Shown: one piece after another, positions 27,401 through 37,339 of the stretch
Numbering within the stretch: the first letter of the stretch is position 1
Layout of the letters: each line of letters opens with the position of its first letter
Source of the DNA: Camarhynchus parvulus
Taxonomy: Eukaryota > Chordata > Aves > Passeriformes > Thraupidae
Assembly: GCF_901933205.1 (NCBI RefSeq)
Contig: NC_044574.1
Coordinates: 18,647,733-18,711,732, forward strand
DNA: 64,000 nt
Direction: 5' to 3'
The notes under the pieces: model-generated
What the model saw: the letters and a program-made list of their open reading frames with translations, nothing else
The model's database searches: none
Told to the model about the DNA's origin: nothing
Position numbers and translations under genes: made by a program

Positions 27401-30400
27401 AGAGTATGACAGCCATATGCTGGGCTGTGGGAGCTTCTCTGAGGGCATCTGAGCAAATATTCAGCTGGGCAATCCTTGCCCCATGGAATGCCTTCAGTTC
27501 CCACAAACTCTGCAGCACATGGAGTTAGATTTATGCTTGGTGTAATTTCACCTACAGCAGATAAAGGGACAATGGAGCAACTTTACAGTGTCTAGGTACG
27601 AAAAAGTGACAGAGGGCTGATAGGTCAGGATAGGTTTGAGGACTGGGTAAGGCTTTCTCTTGTGCACTGTTAGTGCTACACAATGGCTTAAACCAGACTG
27701 CAATGAAATAAAGCTCCTTTTACTTTGCATTGTTGTGTCTCAGTGATTCAGCAGACGTAGGAATGTAACTTTGGTGCTGTTCTAAACTTCATTGCTCTCC
27801 TGTGTTTGACATTCTTTTATGCAGCAGGTTATTGCACTTTACCTCTACTGCTCTTCTCATATAATTTTGAATTCTGAGTTCATTCTCTTTTCCTTCACAT
27901 ATTGTCATCAAAGCACCTTTCACACCTTTTCCTGAAATTTCATTTTACATTACTAGTAATCACCTTTTCTCTTGTCTTTTAATAATAATGACTGACTTGA
28001 TGACAGATGAGAACTTGCACACCTTTGATATTACTGTCTAGCAAAAAGGCAGAGCGCTGACATCCTATTCAAAGAAGATGAAAAACAATACCCGCGGCTG
28101 ATATTTCCAGTTATATGATGTGACTACATTTAAAGATCAGTAACTGCAGCAGTTTTGGCATAACATATAAGCATAACCACATGCAAATTTCTCTTTGCTC
28201 CCTTCAGCATGCTTTACATTACCTTAAAAAATAAAAAATCAAGATCCTAGACAAGACAGTAGTTAGAATATTATTGGACTTTTCTCTTCAACTTAATGGA
28301 GTTCTGTGAAGAACTTCTGGCACTACTGCCACCATCTTTGATGCTAATAAATAATGATTTATCAAATAAAGGTAATGGCTATAGCCACATTTTTGAACTT
28401 ATTTTCATTGCTTTCTGTGAAATACAGAGATTTTGGGAAACTCATCTGCCATAACTATATGGCTTTATTCCAGATAATAGAAAGCATTCTGTGATGAAAA
28501 TTAAGCCACAAATTGAGTCATAATCAAGTCTTTTGGAATATGAATAGGCAGAGCTTTTCTCCCATTATCACTTAATCCAAATAAGAACTCAGTACGTACT
28601 TTGGCATCTAAATGTAATTTTCCCATTTTGTAAGTTGTTCTAGTACTTGGAAGTGCTTTGTATGTAACCCTTTCCTCCCCCCACGTCATGCTCATAGAAG
28701 TGAAAGGGTATCATCTAAACTTCTGATATTTAACCATTTGTAGTGTGCTTAGAAATATACATTCTGAATACCTGTAGTGGTGCATTCATAATCAAAACTT
28801 GTCACATCATTTAACTTCTTATCCTGATATTCTGCTGGACCAATACACAGGACATCAGAAACAGTGGAATTTGTCATCTTTAACCACAAAAACAACCACT
28901 TGGCTTTGCAGTCACACTCAAATTTATTTCCCCTTAAATCTCTAAAAAAACACACAGAAATAAACATATTTGAAAATGTTGATAGCAATATGAGTGCTAC
29001 AGAACTCTCATCAGCTTGACATGCTGAATTTCAAAATATCTGCGTATCCTTGAATTGTTCTGAACTGAAAGCAGGGAAGTTTCTTAAGTTTTATCAGGAA
29101 TCCTTTATCATGAGCTCTCTTTCACTGGGTTTTTTGAAAAACCATTGCATTCTATGGTCATATATAATCATAGTAATGGAGCACTTGTGATTCATGTGTA
29201 AAGTCACTTTTTTGGTAAGCTTTCATAGGATGACGACTGTAATGTAACACATCCTGACATTCAGGTTGCCTGCTGCAGGCCTCCCTTGCACCATTTACCA
29301 CTGACATAGAGAATTCCCCTTCCTTCACTGAACTGTTCCAGTGCTGCTGGTTGGCAGAGCAGCCTTGCAGACATAAAACACAGATGGAAGACTTGCATTT
29401 TTTATATCGCTGCTGAGGTAGAGTCAATTTAGCTTCTTCTTGCTCATGTATGTGCAATTTCAGCACTGTACTTGTTCTTTGATCCTTTGGCAATTTCTGT
29501 GGCTTATGATTTTACTTTGCTGTTTGAAAGAGCCAGGCCCAAAGTAGGGGAATCCTAGGTACACAGGGAAATGCTGACAGAATGTCAGCAAGGTGCTACA
29601 ACTGCACAGAAACAAGGAAAAGAAGCTTTTTTTTTTAACTAATCCCTTGTACTAAAATAATCTCAAGGAATATGCAACAATAATAGGAAAATATGTTCAG
29701 AGAAACTGTAATTTTAAAATTCATTGTCTCCCTGTCTCTAAAACACAATTTACAAGACATCAGAAAGAAGTACAATAACACAAGCTATATACAGCATCAC
29801 GAGAAGCAACAGTGATTTAAGAAATAGCAGTTACTTTAGAAGGGTCTATCAAGCAAACAATTCTACAATGCAAAACAGCTGGAACAAAAAAATACAAATT
29901 TTTTTTCTGTTTAGGTACCAGATACAGCACCACACACCCAGAACCTAAAACTGAGAGCAAGAGTGACAGAAGCAGTAGAAAGATTCTCATTACTTACAGT
30001 TCAATTAAAGAATCTAAATCACTGAAGACATCCCTTGGCAAAGCTTTGAGATGGTTATTTGCCAACGAACTAGAAAAGAAAATGCGAGCTTAGTACCACT
30101 GCTATCTCTTACCTTGCAATTCTTACCAAGTCTGAGCTCACTTACAGGTTGTTAATTATCCAGTACTGTCCAGCCACTGGCACTGTTAGAAGTTACCAGG
30201 AACAGGCATTAATTATTCTCATTCAAGAATGGAGATTGCTTGAAGTTCACATGAAAATAAAATATTTAAAGCTTTTTTTTTTTTTTTTTGCCCAGGTGCA
30301 AATGTAACCCACAGAGCAATCACTGAGCACACTGGAAAGAAGCAGGAATGTTAATCAAGAGTAGGCAGTGTGGTGGTGCTGGTGGTACCAGCCCAGCACT

Positions 30401-33400
30401 GCGGGTACCAGGGGGATCCCAGACCCAGCTGTGCCTGCTCACAGGCAGCCCAACATGTAGCAGTGCTGCCCAGGCAAGAATTGCTCTAAGGATGGTTCTT
30501 AATTTATGGAAAGCATGTTGTTGACAGCAGGAAGAAACTGACACAGAGGGAAGAGAAGTTTTCTGTGTAGCAGGAAAACCAGTGGTCTCCCAGGAGAGTT
30601 TTATTCAATTAGAAATTACTTTATCAAATGTTAAATAACTTACAGATGAGTCAGGTCACGAAGGCCACGAAATGCATTTCTTGAAATGGTTTCAATTTTG
30701 TTTCCTTCAATAAATCTAGGCAAAAAAAGAAGTATTTTAAAATACTTTGAATAACATTATTATTAGCATCACCGCGCTTTAAACTATGGTTGCCAGATGC
30801 AGCATATTTCTGGGCAGCTCCTTCAGACTGAAAAGTCTCAGTGGAGCTGCTCATGTTCCCTTTTCCCCTTTCCTTGGGCAGACTGCAAGGAACAATGCAA
30901 GTACCTGGCATCACAAGGGATGGTACATGACACAAATGCCCAGCAGAAATGGAATAAAGTGAACAAGGCAAAAAAAGTATTCCTCTCTTGGTAATCCTCA
31001 CAGGATATGTTGTGTGAGGCAAGAGTCCTGTGTAGGAGAGCCTCCTGAGGCAGACTTTAGAAGCTGAAGTCCTACCTTCCCCTCTCCCAAATCAGCAGCA
31101 TTTCCAAACCAGCAGGCAGCACAGAGGTGCCAGGGCTGCCCAGGCTGCAGAGCTGCTCTGATGGGTCCTGCTCCCGTGGCTGCACACACACACAGTGCCA
31201 CCTCCGTGCCCACACAGCCCTGACTGGAACTGCACACGTTTGACACCCACACAGACGGGAAGACCACTGCCTTGGCTCAGTTCTGGCTGCCACAGTTCAG
31301 CTCTGTCCAGCTGGGACATCTCCCCTGCAGGCTGCCAGCTGCACACAAGTCATGACCCTGTGCACTGGGGGAATTATGGCAGGCACATATCGATTCCAGC
31401 AGCACCCTGCTCCTCCTGACTGCACGTCAGCATTTCAGCAAAGAGCTGATATTTGAGCATCTTGACCTCTGAGAACTTGAGGACACGTCCCCAAATACAC
31501 CATGATCCCTGCAAAGTGATTGCAGCCAGGTGGCCATCAAGATATTGCATGGTACAGCTATACCTGGATGAAGACAACGATATGCTGACTTTATGAAAGG
31601 CTTATGAGATGAAAGTGCCTCCCTTATTCCTAAGCTCTGATTGCTCTGCAGAGAAGTTAGAGGGAAAATGCTATATTACAAGGTCTCTTCTCAAGAAAGT
31701 GATAATGGGAATGCAGGAGATGACAAGTGCTCTTGGTTCTGCAATTTAGGTGTAGGAAATATCCTTGATTAAGTGACTGGGACCCTGACTGCAGGCAAAG
31801 GGTGCAGATGAGAAAGTGTTGTGTCTACATGGGAGATGTCAGAAGCAGGTCAGCCTTTCAGAGCTGTGTGGAGCCACAAATTCAATCCACAAGAGCAGAG
31901 AGCCACCCTGCCTCCTGACACCCTCGCTGGCAGCTGGCACCCTTGCACAGCACCAGCTCAGTTCTCCATGCAAATAAACAAGGCTACACTGCACAAGCTG
32001 GGACTCAGGAATTTGCCAGATTCTTGAATCATCAAGCCTGGTCTCCAAGAAATGCTACTCTGGCAATTCCAAAATTCTGGGAATTCCTCCCATCTTTATC
32101 AGACCTGCCTTACCCAGACTGTACAGAGTCAGTTTCAGGGTGCACTGAATGCCATTATGAGTGCTGCAAGAGCAGCAGGACACAGCTGGAGATCTGTTAT
32201 CTATGTATAGGTACCAGCTGTGGGTGCTCCCCAGCTGCTCTTTGGCCAGCAACTTTGGCCTTGTACACACAGACACTTGTCATTCCTGTTTGTCAGTCAG
32301 GTTTCCTTCTTCTCTACAAAGTCTGGTCCCTGGTAACTAAGAGACATGAGTTATGGAAACTTTACTGGTTTTACTGCATGGCCAAAGAAACAAAGCACAG
32401 GGAAAGGCCACTCACAGCCAGTTCCCAAAAGGTAGAGGGGTGATTTGCTGGGAAGAGGAAAAGCTCTATGCAATTGGCAGAAAAGGCAACCACAACCATT
32501 AACTGAGACCACTTGTTCAGCAGCTGAAGAATTTGAAACTGTAAGGCTTTACCAGTCTTCATCCTGCTCCCTGGCTTGCAGATGGTGCTCAGGGATGGAG
32601 TTTTGCCCTTTGGCCCTCTGAGGAGGGCAGGGTGTTTCATTCAGAAGGGATCTGGTTGCAGTCAGCAGTACAACCACCACGATGTGTGCTATGCTGCTAG
32701 GACAAGCCCATCAGCACTGGAAAGCAGGCTGCTAATGGTACAACAGAAAATGCTTTTCTTCCTTTTTACAAACTACTGCAAATAATTTTTTCACTGTAGA
32801 CACAAGGAAAGGATTCAGCTACACAGATGTAGCTGAATCAGGGATTTTAGCATAAACCATTTACCATTAGCTGCAAATTCCATTGTTGTCTACTCCACAT
32901 GTACCAGACTATTAACCCTGAATATACCCTATCATAATATCTATTTGCCTTCAAGATTTTAGCAAGAGTCAGTTTTATGACCATTGGTCTTTCTGTAAAA
33001 AGGACACATGTTTTCCACAGCTACATTTCAGCTTGGAAAGGTAGGTGGAATGAGGGTTTTTTCAGGCCATATTCATAGTTTCAAACACACCAGCTCATAT
33101 GAGTAACACAGAGAAATGCTGTCCTTTGGTGTGTGAAGGGAGGACAGCCTTGTACCAGGGCTAATACTTTTTTTTAAATAAAAAAGGTTGAACTAAAAAC
33201 TAAAAAAAAAAAAAAGGACCAGAAAAAGAAAGTATTGTAAAAATCACCTAAGTGAATGATATAAACAAAAGGAGAGTTAAATAATTAAAATAATAATATA
33301 AATAATTACAATAATTTATATTATATGAAATGTGTGTTTATACATTTATGTATTTATAATTAATTACATAAAGATTAATTCTATGGACATTAAATAGGGT

Positions 33401-36400
33401 ATCAGAAAAAAGGCAAAGTAGGAGACAAAAGCTGGGAGAAGAGAAGCAGAATCAGGGTCGTTTAGGGCAGTACACCACTATTCTGCAATTCCTGCTCAGG
33501 CTGCCCATAGGTGCAAACAGGCTGCTCCACCTCTTGCCTGAGATTCAAATCCCCTTAACAGGGGTGGCACTGTTCTGGAAAGCCCAGGCAAGCTCTTGCT
33601 AAGCAATGCCTTTTTGGTGTGCTGTAATTGCACAGAGACACCTGGTATTCAAGGCATCTTTTAAAAATGCGCTGTAACATCTGAAAAATCGTCAGCCACC
33701 ATAAAGAATATGTGCACAGGAGTGGAACATAAATCCTTCAGCTCCCCTGCTCTTGGGAATAATAGTAAAGACCAAGACTCTGCAGTAGGAGTCTTGGCAA
33801 CTTATCAAAACATCTTTATTTATAAAGGACATAAAATACCAAACTTACAGGTATTCTAGATGGAAGAGACCAGCAAAGGCATCATCTCGTATAACAGTGA
33901 AGGAGTTGGAGTTCAGCAAGCTGAAAATGGAGAGCAGGCATTAGGAAAGCACATTAAAACTTGACACATTGGATTATGCCTGTTGTGTTTATTGCCCATG
34001 ACCAAACTAATCTTACTGACCTGAGCTCATATCACCCCCCCAATGCAGCACACATAAAATACTGTAGAATGGTCTATGGAAAAAAAATAAAAGGCATTAC
34101 ATGATGGTAGTTAATGTCCACTACTCCCCAGGAAAAATGTGCCATTGACCTTGGCTAAATGTAACCTGGTCCTCAACTCAATGGTCCACTGAGCAGAACA
34201 AGCCATCATTAGATGGCAGGTCTGCTGAGTGTGGGCCCATCCACTCACCACCCCTCCAGCCCCGCTGACAACCTCTAAGAGTCCACCTGAGCAGCAATCC
34301 TCAGCTCCCAAGCACCAGCTCTCATTTATGCAGCCTCACTGGGCCAGCACTCACTCATTCCACGCTCCCAGGGGGATGCTCCCAGCCTGACCTGCAGACA
34401 GGGTACAGCCAGCAGCCAGGGAGGACAGCAGCCAGTTTGTCAGCTGGAACCACAGCCATGTCCAAACCATCGAGACAGAGAATCCAGCTGCAGTGCTGCC
34501 TCTTCCAGGAGCTGCCTTGCTCTACTCCTGTGTGAACTTCAGGGACAAATATGTCAGAGCTGCACCAGAGAGGCTGTCACCTGAGCCAGCATAAGAGAGC
34601 CAGGGAGAAGGAGGTGATGGAGGCTTTGCCAGCAGAGTTCATGCCTTGCTGTATTAAAGCACAACAGTGGACAGTCTCCAAAGGTTGATGTTCAAAGGCA
34701 GAGAGGGCAATCGCCTTTCAAGAAAACAGCAAAACTTCTAGTTTTGTCTAAAATATTAACACTACTCAGAAGAAATAATTTTTGGAAAATCTCAGAATTT
34801 TCCCTATGAATGAATATGTCTGCACTAATTGCTTTATTAGAGCAACTGATTAATCTTCCTTTTGTATGGTTTTAGGCATTTTACTAAAATTAATTTAGAA
34901 GACTAATGAACATGAAATGCAAACTTTCCCTGTGATCCCTGGATATTATGCTAATACTAGACAAATGCTCCTTAAATTATCCCAAAGAAATCTGACAAAG
35001 ATGAAGACCACCATCAAAAAGAAATCCTTGCATTACTATTTTACTATGATTACTGCCACAGAAAACATTGTTCTGAGGTGCCCATGTGCTCAATTATGCA
35101 TGCAGCTCTTTGTTATTTGTTATTTTTTCTGATGTTTTAAGGAGAAAGTTACAAATTACACTTAACAACAGAATTTGTGAGTGCCCGAGGTGGTGGTTAC
35201 CACCTCTTGCTCCTACATCTGACTTACCACAAAAAGTGACATGAGCAACTTCTGCCTTCCTCAACAACCCACCTCTGCCCCACCACCCTACACACCCCAA
35301 CATCTCCAGAAAATCTACGGCAGCTAAAGAAAAGGAACAATCATTTTCTGCTGTTCCTCCCTCTTCCTAGTATCACCATCCAAACCAAGCCAGATTCCCC
35401 CCAGCTCTAATTTTCGACCCACAGCTTCTTACCCATGGATTTCTCCCTTTCCTTCCCAGCTGGCACAGGTCACTGTTTGCCGCCATTTATTGGTGGGCAA
35501 GGTCCTCTGCTGGGGGCTCAGTACTGACCCCCAGCTCTCACAGAAACTTGGTTTTGGGAACAGCTTCACCCTAAAGGAGGTGAAGGCTTCCACCCCTTGC
35601 TTTGCCCACTTCCTCCCAGCATTTTGGAGTGCTGCTGCTCCTCCCAGTAGGAAGACAGGCCTTTGAGCCAAAGGAGATGGGGAGCCCAAGGAGAGGAGCC
35701 CCACCATCAGCTACCAGACACCTTTAGAGACCACCACTTGCTAAGACCACTTTTAACATCTAGTTATGTGGCAAGCACTCAGCCTGGGTTTCTGGCAGGC
35801 TTTGGATCTTTTTGCTGAATTTTTCTTTGCAGTGTGTCTTTGCCTGGGGGCTCAGTCAGTCCCTATGGGGTGCAGGTGTGGAGGGCCTGCCTGGTGTCAG
35901 GCATTCCAGACAGGCTGCACTGGGCTGGACAGGACACAGGCTGCTGCTCAGCCTTGCTGCAGACCGCCAGAAAACTGAGCATCCAGGCTCCCCAGGGGGC
36001 TGTACCGCAGTCTCTGTATCGTCCCTGCTGCCTCCCAGGACAGCTAAATTAAGCAAGTTTGCTCAAGCTCCTGGAGCAGGAGGCACACACCTAACTGCGA
36101 CATGGGCACAACCAAGCAGCTTGCCCGGGTCAGGAAGGAGGGATGGATGGCTGCTAAGTGCAGGGAGCTAGAGCACTGTCTCCTGGACTGAGGAGAGCTG
36201 GGCCAGAAGGCATCTGAGGGGCCACCCTCCAAGTGGCACACTGAGTCTTGCTGCAGACAGCACCAGCACTGCACACACAGAGGATTCCCTCTGAAGTGTG
36301 TCCTGGCAGCCTCTGCTCACCCCATCGTGCCCACTATGTCACAAAGCCAGTGCAAGACTCCTGGGCACAAAGTGAGCAGGAGTGAGAGCCACCACACATA

Positions 36401-37089
36401 ACTCTGGGGGACAAAAGTCAGCCTTAAACTTACTAAAGCTGAAGTTAAAAAAAAAAAAAAGGAGGAACTTAGGACATCATAAAACATTTTCCCGTCCTTT
36501 AGTAACTAAATACACATTTTATGAAGCGGTTTCTGAGCAGAAAATGCATCCCTGAGCGAAATGTTATGAAACAGCCGCTATACTGGGGGACTGTGCAAGC
36601 TGTCTTCTCCCGTTTTCTCCGCTTCTACAAGAGAGAGGGAACTCTATCCAGGAGAAACGGAGAGGCTCTATGCTTAAAGGGACTATTTAGGAGGAAGGGG
36701 TGAAGTGCTACTTGGCCGTGCTCCTTCCCAGTGCCATACTTACAGCAGCTGCAGGGAGGGCAGGTGGGAAAACATCCTGTCCTTGACTTCGGAGAAGGTC
36801 CCGTTGACCAGGCTCCTGGAAAAAGAGATGCCACCCATGAGGCGGGACGGCCCCGCAGCCCTGGCCGCCCGTGCCGCCCGTTCGGGCCCCGCACTCACAG
36901 GGAGCCCAGGCCGGCGGGCAGGCTGCGCGGCGCCCCCGCCGCCCCCACGCACAGCGCCGACTCCCGCCAGCAGCTGCAGGGCGGCCCGCAGCGCGGCGGC
37001 CGGCGCGGGGCGGCGGGCGGCGGCAGCGCCAGCAGGGCGGCGGCGGCGGCGGCGCAGAGCGCGGGCAGGAGCCGCAGCGGCACCGCCAT
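20669..37089 (-). CDS. LGI2: LGI2, leucine-rich glioma-inactivated protein 2 (8 coding exons, 543 aa)
   Basis: Coding exons on the minus strand: 37089-36899, 36815-36744, 33920-33849, 30715-30644, 30069-29998, 28941-28772, 24119-23955, 21486-20669. They total 1,632 bases with every reading-frame join intact, giving 543 residues; from memory human LGI2 is about 545. Domains: signal peptide about 1-30, LRR N-cap cysteines C34, C38, C40 and C47, leucine-rich repeats about 64-160, LRR C-cap with C169, C171, C192 and C213, then the EPTP/EAR beta-propeller about 218-543. Possible N-glycosylation sites are N68, N184 and N269. The C-terminus ([11 protein letters not shown]) and the phrases [13 protein letters not shown] and [14 protein letters not shown] match LGI2 rather than LGI1, as recalled. 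LGI proteins are secreted neuronal glycoproteins that bind ADAM11/22/23 receptors at synapses. LGI2 truncation causes juvenile epilepsy in dogs. No frameshift, premature stop or missing domain is seen. Identity is very secure; the exact N-terminus is slightly less so. Confidence 0.97.
21487..23954 (-). other. LGI2 intron 7
   Basis: 2,468 bases. Contains a 16-base perfect palindrome at 22227-22242. Nothing coding was recognised. Confidence 0.85.
22227..22242. repeat. 16-base perfect palindrome in LGI2 intron 7
   Basis: CAGAGGAATTCCTCTG, fully self-complementary, preceded by a partial direct copy (AGAGGAATTC) at 22216-22225. Confidence 0.9.
23955..24119 (-). CDS. LGI2: LGI2 exon 7: start of the EPTP beta-propeller
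   Basis: 165 bases, phase 1 at both ends, so skipping it would keep the frame. Encodes residues 217-271, the first EPTP/EAR repeat, with sequon N269-I-T. C252 lies 26 residues before C278 of exon 8, the same spacing as the cysteine pair reported in the LGI1 propeller. Acceptor TTTCTAG; donor GTACAT is weak. Confidence 0.96.
24120..28771 (-). other. LGI2 intron 6
   Basis: 4,652 bases, the longest intron, starting with the weak donor GTATTC. It contains a GC-richer section at 25900-26800 with a short tandem TGTTTCCAG duplication near 26676-26694. No transposon was recognised. Confidence 0.85.
28772..28941 (-). CDS. LGI2: LGI2 exon 6: LRR C-terminal cap
   Basis: 170 bases, entering in phase 2 and leaving in phase 1. 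Encodes the end of the LRR domain and its C-cap, residues 160-216, with C169, C171, C192 and C213 and the sequon N184-S-T. The acceptor follows a run of T (TTTTTTTAG). The donor is GTATTC, which matches the consensus poorly after GTA; the exon-side CAG is good. Confidence 0.96.
28942..29997 (-). other. LGI2 intron 5
   Basis: 1,056 bases, AT-rich. No repeat family or exon was recognised. Confidence 0.85.
29998..30069 (-). CDS. LGI2: LGI2 exon 5: leucine-rich repeat unit
   Basis: 72 bases, acceptor TTTTCTAG, donor GTAAGT, phase 2 at both ends. Encodes residues 136-159 ([15 protein letters not shown]... ending SLIEL), one LRR. The intron to exon 4 is 574 bases. Confidence 0.96.
30070..30643 (-). 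other. LGI2 intron 4
   Basis: 574 bases with a T17 run at 30273-30289 (poly-A on the transcript strand). Nothing else is recognised. Confidence 0.85.
30644..30715 (-). CDS. LGI2: LGI2 exon 4: leucine-rich repeat unit
   Basis: 72 bases, acceptor TTGCCTAG, donor GTAAGT, phase 2 at both ends. Encodes residues 112-135 ([15 protein letters not shown]... ending DLTHL), one LRR. Confidence 0.96.
32812..32839. repeat. Perfect hairpin, 12-base arms, 4-base loop, in LGI2 intron 3
   Basis: GATTCAGCTACA (32812-32823), loop CAGA, TGTAGCTGAATC (32828-32839). Confidence 0.92.
33230..33380. repeat. AT-rich low-complexity stretch in intron 3
   Basis: Mostly A and T, with repeated AATAAT and TTATAT units (for example 33281-33325). 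Confidence 0.8.
33772..33797. repeat. Perfect hairpin, 9-base arms, near the exon 3 donor
   Basis: CCAAGACTC (33772-33780) and GAGTCTTGG (33789-33797) around an 8-base loop. It starts about 50 bases into intron 3 on the transcript strand. Confidence 0.85.
33849..33920 (-). CDS. LGI2: LGI2 exon 3: leucine-rich repeat unit
   Basis: 72 bases, acceptor ATTTTCAG, donor GTAAGT, phase 2 at both ends. Encodes residues 88-111 ([15 protein letters not shown]... ending HLEYL), a canonical LRR of 24 residues. No ORF starts here because the exon has no internal Met; it was found by its splice sites and translation. Confidence 0.96.
33921..36743 (-). other. LGI2 intron 2
   Basis: 2,823 bases. Contains a poly-A run near 36447-36460 (poly-T on the transcript strand). 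No second exon or clear transposon was recognised in it. Confidence 0.85.
36744..36815 (-). CDS. LGI2: LGI2 exon 2: first leucine-rich repeat unit
   Basis: 72 bases between acceptor TTTCCAG and donor GTAAGT, phase 2 at both ends. Encodes residues 64-87, including the N-glycosylation sequon N68-G-T and LPSLQLL. It is separated from exon 1 by only 83 bases. Confidence 0.96.
36816..36898 (-). other. LGI2 intron 1, 83 bases
   Basis: Very short intron between donor GTGAGT and acceptor TTTTTCCAG, GC-rich over most of its length. The splice is supported by the exact LGSL-SLVNGTF join, which matches LGI2. Confidence 0.93.
36899..37089 (-). CDS. LGI2: LGI2 exon 1 (coding part): signal peptide and LRR N-cap
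   Basis: Encodes residues 1-63 plus two bases of codon 64, followed by donor GTGAGT. The start ATG at 37089-37087 has G at -3 and G at +4 and is followed by a leucine- and alanine-rich hydrophobic stretch, as expected for a signal peptide. The frame stays open upstream to a further in-frame ATG near 37243, but that would put about 50 arginine- and proline-rich residues ahead of the signal peptide, so I prefer the inner start. The N-cap pattern C-x3-C-x-C-x6-C (C34 to C47) is complete. Base composition is extremely GC-rich, unlike exons 3-8. Confidence 0.93.
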
Positions 37090-37184
37090 CCCTCCCCTGC
37101 CGGCACCGCCGCTGCCCGCCGGCCGCTCCCGCCGCGCCCTGACATCAGCGCGGCGCCGCCTCCGCTGCGGCGCCGGGACGCGCA

Positions 37185-37208
37185 GGGAGGGGGGACCCGC
37201 GGGCGGGG
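37185..37208 (+). promoter_or_regulatory. G-quadruplex motif in the LGI2 promoter / 5' leader
   Basis: Four G-runs: GGG (37185-37187), GGGGGG (37189-37194), GGG (37201-37203), GGGG (37205-37208), with loops of 1, 6 and 1 bases. It is on the plus strand, the template strand for LGI2, about 100 bases upstream of the start codon, and overlaps the GC box. Confidence 0.6.
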
Positions 37209-37339
37209 CGAGGCGAGCGCGGCCGGGACACCGAGCCCTCCGCACCCCGCGGGGCCTTTGGCTTTAGTCCTGCGGGGAGGCGGAGGGCGCGGGTCGCCCC
37301 CGCTGGTAGCTCCAGAAAGTGCTCCCCCCGATTTCCTGG

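Larger units (their letters stand above)
30716..33848 (-). other. LGI2 intron 3
   Basis: 3,133 bases. Holds an AT-rich low-complexity stretch at about 33230-33380 and two perfect inverted repeats (32812-32839 and 33772-33797). The GC-richer segment 31030-31400 and the open frame at 31943-32443 on the plus strand show no recognisable domain. Confidence 0.85.

Noticed and set aside
31943..32443. 166-residue open frame on the plus strand in LGI2 intron 3
   Set aside because: No domain, no family resemblance, cysteine and tryptophan use looks random, and it is antisense to an intron.
37090..37245. In-frame upstream ATG extending LGI2 by about 52 residues
   Set aside because: It would bury the signal peptide behind an Arg/Pro-rich stretch. 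The inner ATG has a good context and gives a length close to known LGI2.
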